Source of the DNA: Gordonia gummivorans | Lineage (GTDB): Bacteria; Actinomycetota; Actinomycetes; Mycobacteriales; Mycobacteriaceae | Direction of reading: 5' to 3' | NCBI RefSeq assembly: GCF_022513585.1 | Contig: NZ_JAKWBF010000020.1 | Location: 38,620 to 102,619, forward strand | DNA length: 64,000 nucleotides | Shown: piece by piece, positions 26,838-34,815 of the stretch | How positions within the stretch are numbered: position 1 is the stretch's first letter | How the letters are laid out: the number at the start of each line of letters is the position of its first letter | The notes under the pieces: model-generated | Seen by the model: the letters and a program-made list of their open reading frames with translations, nothing else | Databases searched by the model: none | What the model was told of the DNA's origin: nothing | Translations under genes and position numbers: made by a program

Positions 26838-27650
26838 ATGGACGATCTCGTGGTCCTCGCCGTCGACGACGAACGTCCCGCGCTCGACGAGCTGTGCTAC
26901 CTCCTCGAGCGACAAGATGCCGTGGGGACCGTTCTCGCCGCGTCCGATGCCACTGGCGCGCTGCGCGAACTCAACGACCATCGCATCGACGCCATCTTCC
27001 TCGACATCAACATGCCCGGACTCTCCGGACTCGAACTCGCCGGCGTGCTGGGCCGCTACACCGAGCCGCCGGCCATCGTCTTCGTCACCGCGCACGACGA
27101 CAAGGCGGTCGACGCCTTCGAGGTCGGCGCACTCGACTACCTCCTCAAACCACTGCGCGAGGATCGCCTGGCACAGGCCGTGGACCGCGTGACGAGCAAT
27201 CGGGACAATGCAGATTCCACGCCACAACCGCAGAGCGACAACATGACCGGCACCACCGACACATCGGACGAGGTGATCCCGGTGGAGATGAGTGGCGTCA
27301 CATCGCTGGTGCGACGCGACTCCATCTCGTGGGTGGAGGCCGTCGGCGACTATGCCCGGCTACACGCCGACTCCGGCGCACACCTTGTGCGAATACCGAT
27401 GTCCACCTTGGAATCTCGCTGGCAGGATCACGGCTTTGCCCGCGTGCATCGCTCGTATCTGGTCGCTCTCAAGATGGTCACCGGGTTGCGCACGTCGGGG
27501 TCGACGACGGTAGTCAGCGTCGGCGAGAACGGCCGATCTCCAGCGGTGGAGCTTCCGGTCAGCCGACGTCAGCTGCGTGAGATCAAGGACCGCATCATTC
27601 GAGACCCGCTCCGCACCTACCGCTCTGGGGAACCAGGCGGGCGAACATGA
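26838..27650 (+). CDS. LytTR-family response regulator
   Basis: 270-aa regulator. The receiver domain (about 1-125) has the acidic pair AVDDE, phospho-acceptor Asp in FLDINMPGLSG, Thr in VTAHDD and Lys in YLLKPLRED. The C-terminal LytTR DNA-binding domain (about 155-255) contains WVEAVGDYARLHA and FARVHRSYLVAL. Start ATG 26838 follows AGGAGG by 6 nt. It overlaps the next gene by 4 nt, so the two-component pair is co-transcribed with the transporter genes it likely regulates. Confidence 0.93.
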   Translation: MDDLVVLAVDDERPALDELCYLLERQDAVGTVLAASDATGALRELNDHRIDAIFLDINMPGLSGLELAGVLGRYTEPPAIVFVTAHDDKAVDAFEVGALDYLLKPLREDRLAQAVDRVTSNRDNADSTPQPQSDNMTGTTDTSDEVIPVEMSGVTSLVRRDSISWVEAVGDYARLHADSGAHLVRIPMSTLESRWQDHGFARVHRSYLVALKMVTGLRTSGSTTVVSVGENGRSPAVELPVSRRQLREIKDRIIRDPLRTYRSGEPGGRT

Positions 27651-28039
27651 CCTCGAATCCGCCACCACGTGAACGGGTTGTCCTCGCGTCCCGACGCGGC
27701 GCACGTACCGTCCGGACCCGGGTGGAGGTGCAGGAACAGACCGAGGTCGGCGACACGCTGGTTCGTGGCCTGATGCGTGCCCAGCTCGGGCTCGCACTTC
27801 GGCTGGGCGGTAGTCTGCTGGTTCTGATCGTGGCAATTCCGTTGCTGGGACTGGCCTTTCCCTCACTTGGCGAGCTCACCGTGTTCGGCATCCGGTTGCA
27901 CTGGATCGTCCTCGGTGTCCTCCTCTACCCGATCGTGTATCTGACCGGCTGGCTGTACATACGGCTCGCCGAACAAGCCGAACGCGACTTCATGGGTGTC
28001 GTCGACGACGACACCGATTCAGACAGTGACGGCCCGTGA
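27647..28039 (+). CDS. Small two-TM membrane protein, symporter partner (DUF485-like)
   Basis: 130-aa protein with two TM helices (about 52-70 and 82-108), a basic N-terminal tail and an acidic C-terminus (DDDTDSDSD). Small two-TM proteins of this kind (YjcH/DUF485) precede acetate symporters and may be an accessory subunit. It overlaps both neighbours by 4 nt (ATGA, GTGA), which supports a partnership with the symporter at 28036. Confidence 0.75.
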   Translation: MTSNPPPRERVVLASRRGARTVRTRVEVQEQTEVGDTLVRGLMRAQLGLALRLGGSLLVLIVAIPLLGLAFPSLGELTVFGIRLHWIVLGVLLYPIVYLTGWLYIRLAEQAERDFMGVVDDDTDSDSDGP

Positions 28040-29778
28040 GCCAGCACGTCGACGCCCTGACCGCGGCAGCCCTGCTCGTCGCGGCGGTGGCGACCATCGC
28101 GGTCGGCGCCTACGGCGGACGGTTCTCGCGAACCACGTCGGACTTCCTCGTTGCTTCGCGGACGGTCGGGTCGCGGTGGAATGCCGCCGCCGTATCCGGC
28201 GAATACCTCTCGGCGGCATCCTTTCTCGGCGTTGCCGGACTTGTCGCGAAGTACGGCGCCGACGCGCTCTGGTATCCGGTGGGGTTCACCGCGGGCTACC
28301 TGGGGCTACTGCTGTTCGTGGCCGCACCCCTGCGTCGCTCCGGGGCCTACACGGTGCCCGACTTCGCCGAGTTCCGATTGTCGTCGAAGCCGGTGCGCAC
28401 CACGGCGATGATCGTCGTGGTGGTGGTCTGCGTGCTGTATCTGATCCCCCAATTCCAGGGCGCCGGACTGACCCTCAACATTCTGCTCGGCGCCCCGGTC
28501 TGGGTCGGCGCCGTTGCGGTCGGGGCCATTGTGATCGTCAACGTCGTCGGCGGCGGCATGCGGTCGATCACCTTTGTCCAGGCCTTTCAGTACTGGCTGA
28601 AACTCACGGCCATCGCGATCCCCGCACTGGTACTGCTGGGTGTATTCGCCGGGGATCGAGCCCATCTCGGCGAGCCCGCACCGCCTCGCGTCTCGGTCGC
28701 CACCACGGTCGACGTCACGACTGACGTGCTGGTCACCGTGAGTGATCCGGCCGGCATGCGCATCTCCGGGACCGTGGATGGCCGCGCGGTCGACGACGAG
28801 CCGATCCTAGCGCCTGGACATCACCACATCTCGGCGGGCAGCGTGATCGCCCTCGACGCCGGAGCCGCGACCCCGGTCATCGCCGGCGCGCCGGCCACCG
28901 GTTCGGAATGGATCTCCCCCGGCCACGGTCTCGGTGGCGATCACGCTCTCTACCAAGTGCTTTCGCTGATCATTGCGACCTTCCTCGGCACCATGGGCCT
29001 GCCACACGTCTTGGTGCGGTTCTACACCAACCCCGACGGCCGGACTGCGCGTCGGACGGCGCTGACCGTGATCGCGCTGCTGTCGCTGTTCTATCTGTTT
29101 CCGTTGCTGCTCGGCGTCTTTGCGCGCCTGTACGTCCCTGAGCTCCTGATCACCGGCACGGCCGACGCCGCTGTTCTGCTGTTACCGAGTGCTGCGGTAG
29201 GCGGTGTGGGCGGCCAGATCCTGGCGGCACTCGTGGCCGCCGGGGCGATCGCCGCGTTCCTGGCCACCTCGTCGGGCTTGCTCGTCAGCGTCGCCGGAGC
29301 ATTGGCCACCGACGTTCTGCGCGGCAGGGTTCGTGACTTCCGGCTGGCGGCGGTGATCGGCGGCGTCATCCCGGTGGGACTGTCCCTGGCGGCGACTTCG
29401 CTGGAACTGTCGCGGACCGTCGGCCTGGTGTTCGCGGTCGCCGCGTCGACGTTGTGTCCTCTTCTGGTGCTGGGTATTTGGTGGCGCGGGCTCACCGCGC
29501 CGGGCGCGATCGCCGGCCTGATCGTGGGTGGAGTGTCGGCCGGCGTAGCCACCAGCCTCGCGATCGCCGGTGTCGCCGACGACGACGCATTCAACGGCTG
29601 GCTCGCAGTCATCATCGGGTACCCGGCCGCAGTCACCGTGCCGCTCGCGTTCGGGACCATGATCGGCGTCAGTCTGGCCACCCGCAGCCGGGTGCCCGCC
29701 GATCTGTCACGCACGTTTGCACGAATGCACGTGCCCGAACGCCTCGGCATGGGCGTCGAGCGACTGCCGGGTGGCTGA
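28036..29778 (+). CDS. Sodium/solute symporter (SSS family, carboxylate type)
   Basis: 580-aa transporter with about 13 TM helices. Family marks are EYLSAASFLGVAGLVAKYGADALWY, YTVPDFAEFRL and GTMGLPHVLVRFYTNPDGRTARR, as in ActP/MctC cation-acetate or pyruvate permeases. A hydrophilic loop of about 75 residues near 215-290 (TTVDVTTDVLVTVSDP and onwards) is longer than in ActP. GTG 28036 overlaps the small-protein stop. Likely substrate: acetate, pyruvate or a related monocarboxylate; regulation by the adjacent LytS/LytTR pair is inferred. Confidence 0.9.
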   Translation: MSQHVDALTAAALLVAAVATIAVGAYGGRFSRTTSDFLVASRTVGSRWNAAAVSGEYLSAASFLGVAGLVAKYGADALWYPVGFTAGYLGLLLFVAAPLRRSGAYTVPDFAEFRLSSKPVRTTAMIVVVVVCVLYLIPQFQGAGLTLNILLGAPVWVGAVAVGAIVIVNVVGGGMRSITFVQAFQYWLKLTAIAIPALVLLGVFAGDRAHLGEPAPPRVSVATTVDVTTDVLVTVSDPAGMRISGTVDGRAVDDEPILAPGHHHISAGSVIALDAGAATPVIAGAPATGSEWISPGHGLGGDHALYQVLSLIIATFLGTMGLPHVLVRFYTNPDGRTARRTALTVIALLSLFYLFPLLLGVFARLYVPELLITGTADAAVLLLPSAAVGGVGGQILAALVAAGAIAAFLATSSGLLVSVAGALATDVLRGRVRDFRLAAVIGGVIPVGLSLAATSLELSRTVGLVFAVAASTLCPLLVLGIWWRGLTAPGAIAGLIVGGVSAGVATSLAIAGVADDDAFNGWLAVIIGYPAAVTVPLAFGTMIGVSLATRSRVPADLSRTFARMHVPERLGMGVERLPGG

Positions 29779-29846
29779 CGCGAAGAGAATGGTGGGCCAG
29801 GCTCGTGACCTGGGCAGATGCGTGCCCACCCGGCCCGCAAAACTTA

Positions 29847-29865
29847 GGGGAAGAGTTTCTTCCCC
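29847..29865 (+). terminator. Hairpin GGGGAAGAGTTTCTTCCCC
   Basis: Perfect 8-bp stem with 3-nt loop, 69 nt beyond the symporter stop. No strong T-run follows. A related sequence (TTTTCTGGGGGAAGACTC) lies between it and the stronger terminator at 29913. Confidence 0.55.
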
Positions 29866-29912
29866 GAGGTTCACAGTCGTCCGCGAGAGTTTTCTGGGGG
29901 AAGACTCCGAGG

Positions 29913-29942
29913 GTAGGGGACGAGTTTCTTCCCCTACTTTTT
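29913..29942 (+). terminator. Rho-independent terminator of the symporter operon
   Basis: GTAGGGGA pairs with TCCCCTAC over a 9-nt loop and is followed at once by TTTTT. It is the most classical intrinsic terminator in the window and ends the transcript from the LytS/LytTR/symporter genes before vapC. Confidence 0.8.
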
Positions 29943-30003
29943 GGGGACGCACCGGCGGATCGATGGTGCTTCTGCCGGGCCAGATGGACGGGCCGGTCGA
30001 CGC

Positions 30004-30408
30004 TCAGGGTGTCCAGACGGCGAGGCCGACATGTGGTGCGGCATGGACGAAGTCGTTGTCCGCGGTCAGCAATGTGAGCCCGTGGGCAATCGCGAGTCGC
30101 GCGATCAGAGCATCGATCGTGCCCAACTGGACCCCTGCACTGCGGCACAGGTTCTTCAGGTCGGCAGCGGCGACGTGATCGTGGCGGTCGGGTGCAACAA
30201 CCGGCACCGACGCGAACCGTTCGAGGATGACCCCGCGCGTGCGCTCCGGCACGAACCCCTGGAGTAGCTCCTGGATGATGAGTCCGGTGGTGACGACGAG
30301 GTCACCACCGACGAGTAGCCGTCGCAGTTCGACGACGTGCGGGTTGTCGAGCTGAGCGTCGCGCCGCAACGCCAGCGACCAGACGCTGGTGTCTACGAGA
30401 ACGCTCAT
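30004..30408 (-). CDS. vapC: VapC-family PIN-domain ribonuclease toxin
   Basis: 134-aa PIN nuclease. The acidic active site is visible as Asp6 (VDTSVW), Glu47 (IIQELLQG), Asp99 (GTIDALIA) and Asp117/119 (LLTADNDF). VapC toxins cleave tRNA or rRNA and are neutralised by their antitoxin. The ATG overlaps the antitoxin stop by 4 nt (ATGA), the normal antitoxin-first order. The module stands between two symporter operons and may be an acquired insertion. Confidence 0.95.
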   Translation of the reverse strand: MSVLVDTSVWSLALRRDAQLDNPHVVELRRLLVGGDLVVTTGLIIQELLQGFVPERTRGVILERFASVPVVAPDRHDHVAAADLKNLCRSAGVQLGTIDALIARLAIAHGLTLLTADNDFVHAAPHVGLAVWTP

Positions 30409-30605
30409 CCGCGCGAACGCTGCGCCTTGTAGTCGAAGGTCTCGTCGGGATCGAGCGAACCGAAGAGGTCGACGATCTTGGCTTGTTCACGTCGGGCGAT
30501 GAACTCCTCAAGCGCGCGAGTGACCGTGTCCTTCTTGGTGCGTTCACCGCCGACCCGAAAAGCATGATCGAGCAGTTCCGGGTCGATCGCGAGATTTGTG
30601 GCCAT
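30405..30605 (-). CDS. vapB: VapB-family antitoxin
   Basis: 66-aa antitoxin. The N-terminal ribbon-helix-helix (NLAIDPELLDHAFRVGGERTKK) resembles VapB11-type antitoxins. The C-terminal tail (IVDLFGSLDPDETFDY) is the usual toxin-neutralising segment, with aromatic and acidic residues. ATG 30605 has AGGAGG at 6 nt upstream (minus strand). Autorepression by the VapBC complex is expected. Confidence 0.92.
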   Translation of the reverse strand: MATNLAIDPELLDHAFRVGGERTKKDTVTRALEEFIARREQAKIVDLFGSLDPDETFDYKAQRSRG

Positions 30606-30701
30606 CTGTGTACCTCCTTACACATGATCCCACACACTGCGAACGGCAACCGCTCGTCGGCACATTTCGACCGTCCGGCGCACAGCCGGTGGACTTCGGC
30701 G

Positions 30702-30717
30702 TGTGACCCGCGCCACG
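30702..30717 (+). promoter_or_regulatory. Possible CRP/GlxR site upstream of the actP-like operon
   Basis: TGTGACCCGCGCCACG matches 8 of 10 positions of TGTGA-N6-TCACA, 68 bp before the DUF485 start. A second TGTGA lies at 30726. Acetate permease genes in corynebacteria are known GlxR targets, which motivates the call. Weak on sequence alone. Confidence 0.3.
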
Positions 30718-30784
30718 CATTGCGATGTGATCCACGCCTCAGCAAGTCTGACTCCAGTTACCCGTCACAGCTGGGAGGAAACCC

Positions 30785-31141
30785 GTGTCGACCGTCGACC
30801 AACCACCACCTCAGTCACACCTACCCACCGGCGAGGCCTATCTCGCCATGCAGGAGAGCGATCAGTTCCAGGACCTCAAGCGCACCCTGCGTCGCTTCGT
30901 GTTCCCGGTCTCGGCGTTCTTCCTGGCCTGGTACGCGATCTACGTGCTGCTCGGCGCGTTCGCGCACGACTTTATGGCCACCAAGGTCTGGGGCAACATC
31001 AACCTCGGACTCATCCTCGGACTGCTGCAGTTCGTGACCACCTTCGTCATCACCGGCCTCTACGTGCGGTTCGCCAACCGCGAACTCGATCCCAAGGCCG
31101 AGGCCATCCGCGACCAGATGGAAAGTGAGGTATCGGCATGA
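30785..31141 (+). CDS. DUF485 membrane protein (YjcH-like), symporter partner
   Basis: 118-aa protein with two TM helices (about 38-58 and 73-98). The motif QDLKRTLRRFVFPVSAFFLAWY is typical of DUF485, and NINLGLILGLLQFVTTF follows. GTG 30785 has GGGAGGAAA upstream. It overlaps the following symporter by ATGA. YjcH-ActP pairs import acetate; the role of the small subunit is unsettled. Confidence 0.92.
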   Translation: MSTVDQPPPQSHLPTGEAYLAMQESDQFQDLKRTLRRFVFPVSAFFLAWYAIYVLLGAFAHDFMATKVWGNINLGLILGLLQFVTTFVITGLYVRFANRELDPKAEAIRDQMESEVSA

Positions 31142-32778
31142 CCGGCCAGAACACCATGGTGCTCGCCGCAACGGTCGGCAGCCCCGTCGCCAACATCTCG
31201 ATCTTCCTCGCGTTCGTGGCGGTCACGATGTACGTCGTCATCCGCGCCAGCAAGAACAACAAGTCCGCCGCCGACTTCTTCACCGGCGGCCGCGGCTTCT
31301 CCGGGCCGCAGAACGGTATCGCCATCGCGGGCGACTACCTCTCGGCCGCAAGCTTTCTCGGTATCGCAGGCGCCATCGCCGTCTACGGGTACGACGGGTT
31401 CCTCTACTCCATCGGCTTCCTCGTCGCGTGGCTCGTCGCTCTCCTGCTCGTCGCCGAATTGCTCCGCAACACAGGCAAATTCACCATGGCCGACGTCCTC
31501 AGCTTCCGCCTGAAGCAGCGTCCGGTGCGACTGGCCGCGGCGATCTCCACGCTCGCGGTGTCGTTGTTCTACCTGCTCGCCCAGATGGCCGGCGCCGGTG
31601 GGCTTGTCGCGCTGCTGCTCGACATCGAGGGTCGCCTCGGACAATCGATCGTCATCGCCGTCGTCGGCGCCCTGATGATCGTCTACGTCCTCATCGGCGG
31701 CATGAAGGGCACCACCTGGGTGCAGATCATCAAGGCCGTGCTGCTCATCGCGGGTGCGGCGATCATGACCTTCATCGTTCTCGCCAAGTTCGGTTTCAAC
31801 ATCTCCTCGCTCCTGGGTTCGGCCCAGGACGCGATCAGCGACTCCGAGTCGAAGAAGGTCGCAAGCCGCGATGTGCTCGCGCCGGGCGCCCAGTACGGCG
31901 GATCGATGACCTCGCAGATCAACTTCGTGTCGCTGGCCATCGCGCTGGTGCTCGGCACCGCGGGTCTGCCGCACGTGCTGATGCGCTTCTACACCGTGCC
32001 GACCGCCAAGGAAGCCCGACGCTCGGTGGTCTGGGCCATCGCCCTGATCGGCGCGTTCTACCTGTTCACGCTGATCCTCGGCTACGGCGCGGCAGCCCTC
32101 GTCGGACCCGATAAGATCCTTGCCGCGGCCGGCGGTCAGAACGCGGCGGCACCGCTGCTCGCCTTCGAACTCGGCGGCGTGGTCCTGTTGGGAATCATCT
32201 CCGCGGTCGCCTTCGCGACGATCCTCGCGGTCGTGGCCGGGCTGGCGATCACCGCATCTGCCTCCTTCGCCCACGACATCTACGGCAGTGTCATCAAGCG
32301 CGGCAAGGCAAGTGAGGACGATCAGGTGCGGGTGTCGCGCTACACCGTCGTGGTGCTCGGCATCATGGGCATCGTCCTCGGTATCCTCGCCAACGGCCAG
32401 AACATCGCCTTCCTGGTGGCGCTGGCCTTCGCGATCGCCGCGGCGGCCAACCTGCCGACCATCGTGTACTCGCTGTACTGGAAGCGGTTCAACACCCGCG
32501 GCGCGCTGTGGAGCATCTACGGCGGTCTGGGCTCGACGATCATCCTGATCATCTTCTCGCCGGCGGTCTCCGGTGCGTCGACCTCGATGATCCCGGGCTC
32601 CGACTTCGCATGGTTCCCGCTCTCGAATCCGGGCATCGTGTCGATCCCGCTGGGCTTTGCCCTCGGCATCATCGGCACCTTCACCTCACCCGCCGACAAG
32701 GGCACTCCGGAGCGCAACGCCGAGATGGAGGTTCGTTCACTGACCGGTGTCGGCGCCGAGAAGGCGGTCGCGCACTAG
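31138..32778 (+). CDS. actP: Cation/acetate-type symporter (ActP/MctC)
   Basis: 546-aa SSS-family permease with about 13 TM helices. Family marks: DFFTGGRGFSGPQNGIAIAGDYLSAASFLGI, GTAGLPHVLMRFYTVPTAKEARRSV and ILAVVAGLAITASASFAHD. It matches the length and pattern of ActP/MctC, which take up acetate, propionate or pyruvate with Na+ or H+. It is the second such pair in this region (first at 27647-29778), so the strain has two related systems. A 17-bp hairpin terminator follows. Confidence 0.94.
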   Translation: MTGQNTMVLAATVGSPVANISIFLAFVAVTMYVVIRASKNNKSAADFFTGGRGFSGPQNGIAIAGDYLSAASFLGIAGAIAVYGYDGFLYSIGFLVAWLVALLLVAELLRNTGKFTMADVLSFRLKQRPVRLAAAISTLAVSLFYLLAQMAGAGGLVALLLDIEGRLGQSIVIAVVGALMIVYVLIGGMKGTTWVQIIKAVLLIAGAAIMTFIVLAKFGFNISSLLGSAQDAISDSESKKVASRDVLAPGAQYGGSMTSQINFVSLAIALVLGTAGLPHVLMRFYTVPTAKEARRSVVWAIALIGAFYLFTLILGYGAAALVGPDKILAAAGGQNAAAPLLAFELGGVVLLGIISAVAFATILAVVAGLAITASASFAHDIYGSVIKRGKASEDDQVRVSRYTVVVLGIMGIVLGILANGQNIAFLVALAFAIAAAANLPTIVYSLYWKRFNTRGALWSIYGGLGSTIILIIFSPAVSGASTSMIPGSDFAWFPLSNPGIVSIPLGFALGIIGTFTSPADKGTPERNAEMEVRSLTGVGAEKAVAH

Positions 32779-32792
32779 CGATTTCGACGCAG

Positions 32793-32833
32793 AGGTTGCA
32801 GTTTGACGCGCGTGAGGCGTCGAACTGCAACCT
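32793..32833 (+). terminator. Terminator after actP
   Basis: AGGTTGCAGTTTGACGC and GCGTCGAACTGCAACCT form a 17-bp stem with one G-T position and a 7-nt loop. TTTG follows. It lies 14 nt beyond the actP stop and also serves the convergent gene ending at 32862. Confidence 0.8.
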
Positions 32834-32861
32834 TTGTCGTTGTCGGACCGCTATGCCGCGC

Positions 32862-34703
32862 TCACCGCAATCCGACGACATCCACGCTCGTGACCTTGTA
32901 GCTGTGTGCGTCTGTCCGCATGCACAGCACCAACAGCCCACCAGGGACGGTCATCACGCCGCCTTCGTCGCGTCCGCACGGACCGGGTCGGCTCACGACG
33001 CGGCCGTCGGGCGAGATGGTCACGATGGCTCCGGATTCGGGGCGACCCAGGGCCGTTACTGCGGTGTCGCCGACGAGAGTCCACCACTGTTCTGCCCGGA
33101 CGTCGCTACTGAAGACCTCACGCGCAGAATGATGTTCGACGCGACCAGCAGGAAGCCTGAGGAACATCACTTGATCTGACGTGCTTGCCAATGGAGTGAT
33201 CGCACCGGACGGCGGCCACTCGCTGCCGTATCGATCCACGAGCCAATACTCACTCTTCGTGCTGTGTGGCACGACCTCGCGCACTCCACGCGACCTGGTG
33301 TCGACGGCCACGATTCCGGTGTCCCACGTCCGGTAGTCGGTGCCGCCCATGGACACCTCGATGGCCAGTACCGAACCGGATCGCGCCAGCGCCCGAATCA
33401 CGCGGCGCGGCCACTCTTGCGACCGCACCGCCCACTCGGGCATGGTGATGTAGCGTTCGATTCCGCTGTGCACGTCCAGCATTCGCAGCCACCGCCCGCT
33501 CACCGAACAGCGGTCCTCTTGAACGATCACACGCTCGACGACCATGAGGCTCTCGGCGTCGGTGCAGTCCGACGCTCCCATCACCCAGCGCACCTTGCCG
33601 GTCCTGGGGTCCATCGCCGCCACCGCCGCGTGCTGGGAACTGCGATCGTTCTTGGTCACCGCGATGACATCGGGGGTCGCGTCGTAGACGTCCCAACCCT
33701 CAGAATTCACCCACCGCACCGACCCGGTCATCGCGTCGACTCCGACAATCCATCGACTGCAGGTCACGACGACCGTCGCATCGCGGCCGATACCGGTAGT
33801 GCGGACCGACGCCTCGGCGCGCGGACTCGCGATCCCCAATGTGCGACTCATGCGACGCAGGAGCTCGCCCCCGCACAGGCTTCCGAGATCTGAGGACTCG
33901 ATAGACCACCGTCGCGCCCCGGTCGAGCCGTCATAGGCCACCAGACCGTCCGCACCACGCACCACAAAGCCCGGGCCTGCCTCGAGGACATCTCCCGCTG
34001 AGCGAGCTGGGATCGTGTACGCGACGCGGGTTCCGACGGTTGTCGGCAGCGGCGGCACAGGCACCGACGCCGCCTTTGGCTGGTGAATACTCCTGCCCAC
34101 CAGTCCTTTCCCACCAGCATAGCCGGCACCGACGACGCTGATCGCCACGATCGAGGTGAGGGCAACGCACACTGCGGCGCCACGAACTCGGCGTTCGCGC
34201 GGAATCGTTGTCGGCCGCACCGCGCCGATCAACAGTACGAACCAGGCGGCCATCAGCAGACCACCCGAGACTCGAATCCACATCACGACCGGTGGCAGCA
34301 GCGGCCCGTCAAACTCCTTGTCCGCCGTCGAACCCATCGGAGTCAGCCACAGCCAGCCGACACCCAAGGACGCCAACAGCAGGAGCCCAAAGACGGGCCC
34401 TGCAAGATCGAGGTCGGCTGACCGACGTCTCCACACCACGACAGCCGTAATCGCGATGGCCGCCGCCAACAGCGGAACCGCCACAGCCGCAATCACCAGA
34501 TACCGGTCCGTCTGAGGTGAGGTGAAGTCGCCGATCCAGTTGTCGGGATGCCGGTGCGCCACTGCATAACCGGTGAGCACAACGCCCGCCACGGCCAATC
34601 CTGTCGCCACGGCGATCGACGCCGGGGTTCGCCACCCGTCCCGTGATCGGTTGCTCGTCGTCGTGATGGCATCGATGATCGAGTCGTCCCCCGGCATCTG
34701 CAT
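32862..34703 (-). CDS. Polytopic membrane protein with PQQ-like beta-propeller domain (a)
   Basis: 613-aa protein. The first ~200 residues carry four to five TM helices (about 27-48, 70-90, 102-118, 143-162, 175-195). The C-terminal ~380 residues, predicted outside the membrane, have repeated propeller strands such as GLVAYDGSTGARRW, IVGVDAMTGSVRWV and VAAMDPRTGKVRWVMG, i.e. the PQQ/WD-like pattern xDxxTGxxRW. No known enzyme motif is seen. It is divergent from a structural analogue at 34816 (112-bp gap), probably a duplicated pair. Function unknown. Confidence 0.78.
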   Translation of the reverse strand: MQMPGDDSIIDAITTTSNRSRDGWRTPASIAVATGLAVAGVVLTGYAVAHRHPDNWIGDFTSPQTDRYLVIAAVAVPLLAAAIAITAVVVWRRRSADLDLAGPVFGLLLLASLGVGWLWLTPMGSTADKEFDGPLLPPVVMWIRVSGGLLMAAWFVLLIGAVRPTTIPRERRVRGAAVCVALTSIVAISVVGAGYAGGKGLVGRSIHQPKAASVPVPPLPTTVGTRVAYTIPARSAGDVLEAGPGFVVRGADGLVAYDGSTGARRWSIESSDLGSLCGGELLRRMSRTLGIASPRAEASVRTTGIGRDATVVVTCSRWIVGVDAMTGSVRWVNSEGWDVYDATPDVIAVTKNDRSSQHAAVAAMDPRTGKVRWVMGASDCTDAESLMVVERVIVQEDRCSVSGRWLRMLDVHSGIERYITMPEWAVRSQEWPRRVIRALARSGSVLAIEVSMGGTDYRTWDTGIVAVDTRSRGVREVVPHSTKSEYWLVDRYGSEWPPSGAITPLASTSDQVMFLRLPAGRVEHHSAREVFSSDVRAEQWWTLVGDTAVTALGRPESGAIVTISPDGRVVSRPGPCGRDEGGVMTVPGGLLVLCMRTDAHSYKVTSVDVVGLR

Positions 34704-34815
34704 AGACTAACGGCCGCAGGCGGTTCGGATCACTGCCGAGTCCTCGCTGTGGACAACTCAGAACCGTTGTGCAGCGAGTTCTCCGGAGCCATCCCAGCGA
34801 AGGTACGCTCTGCTC

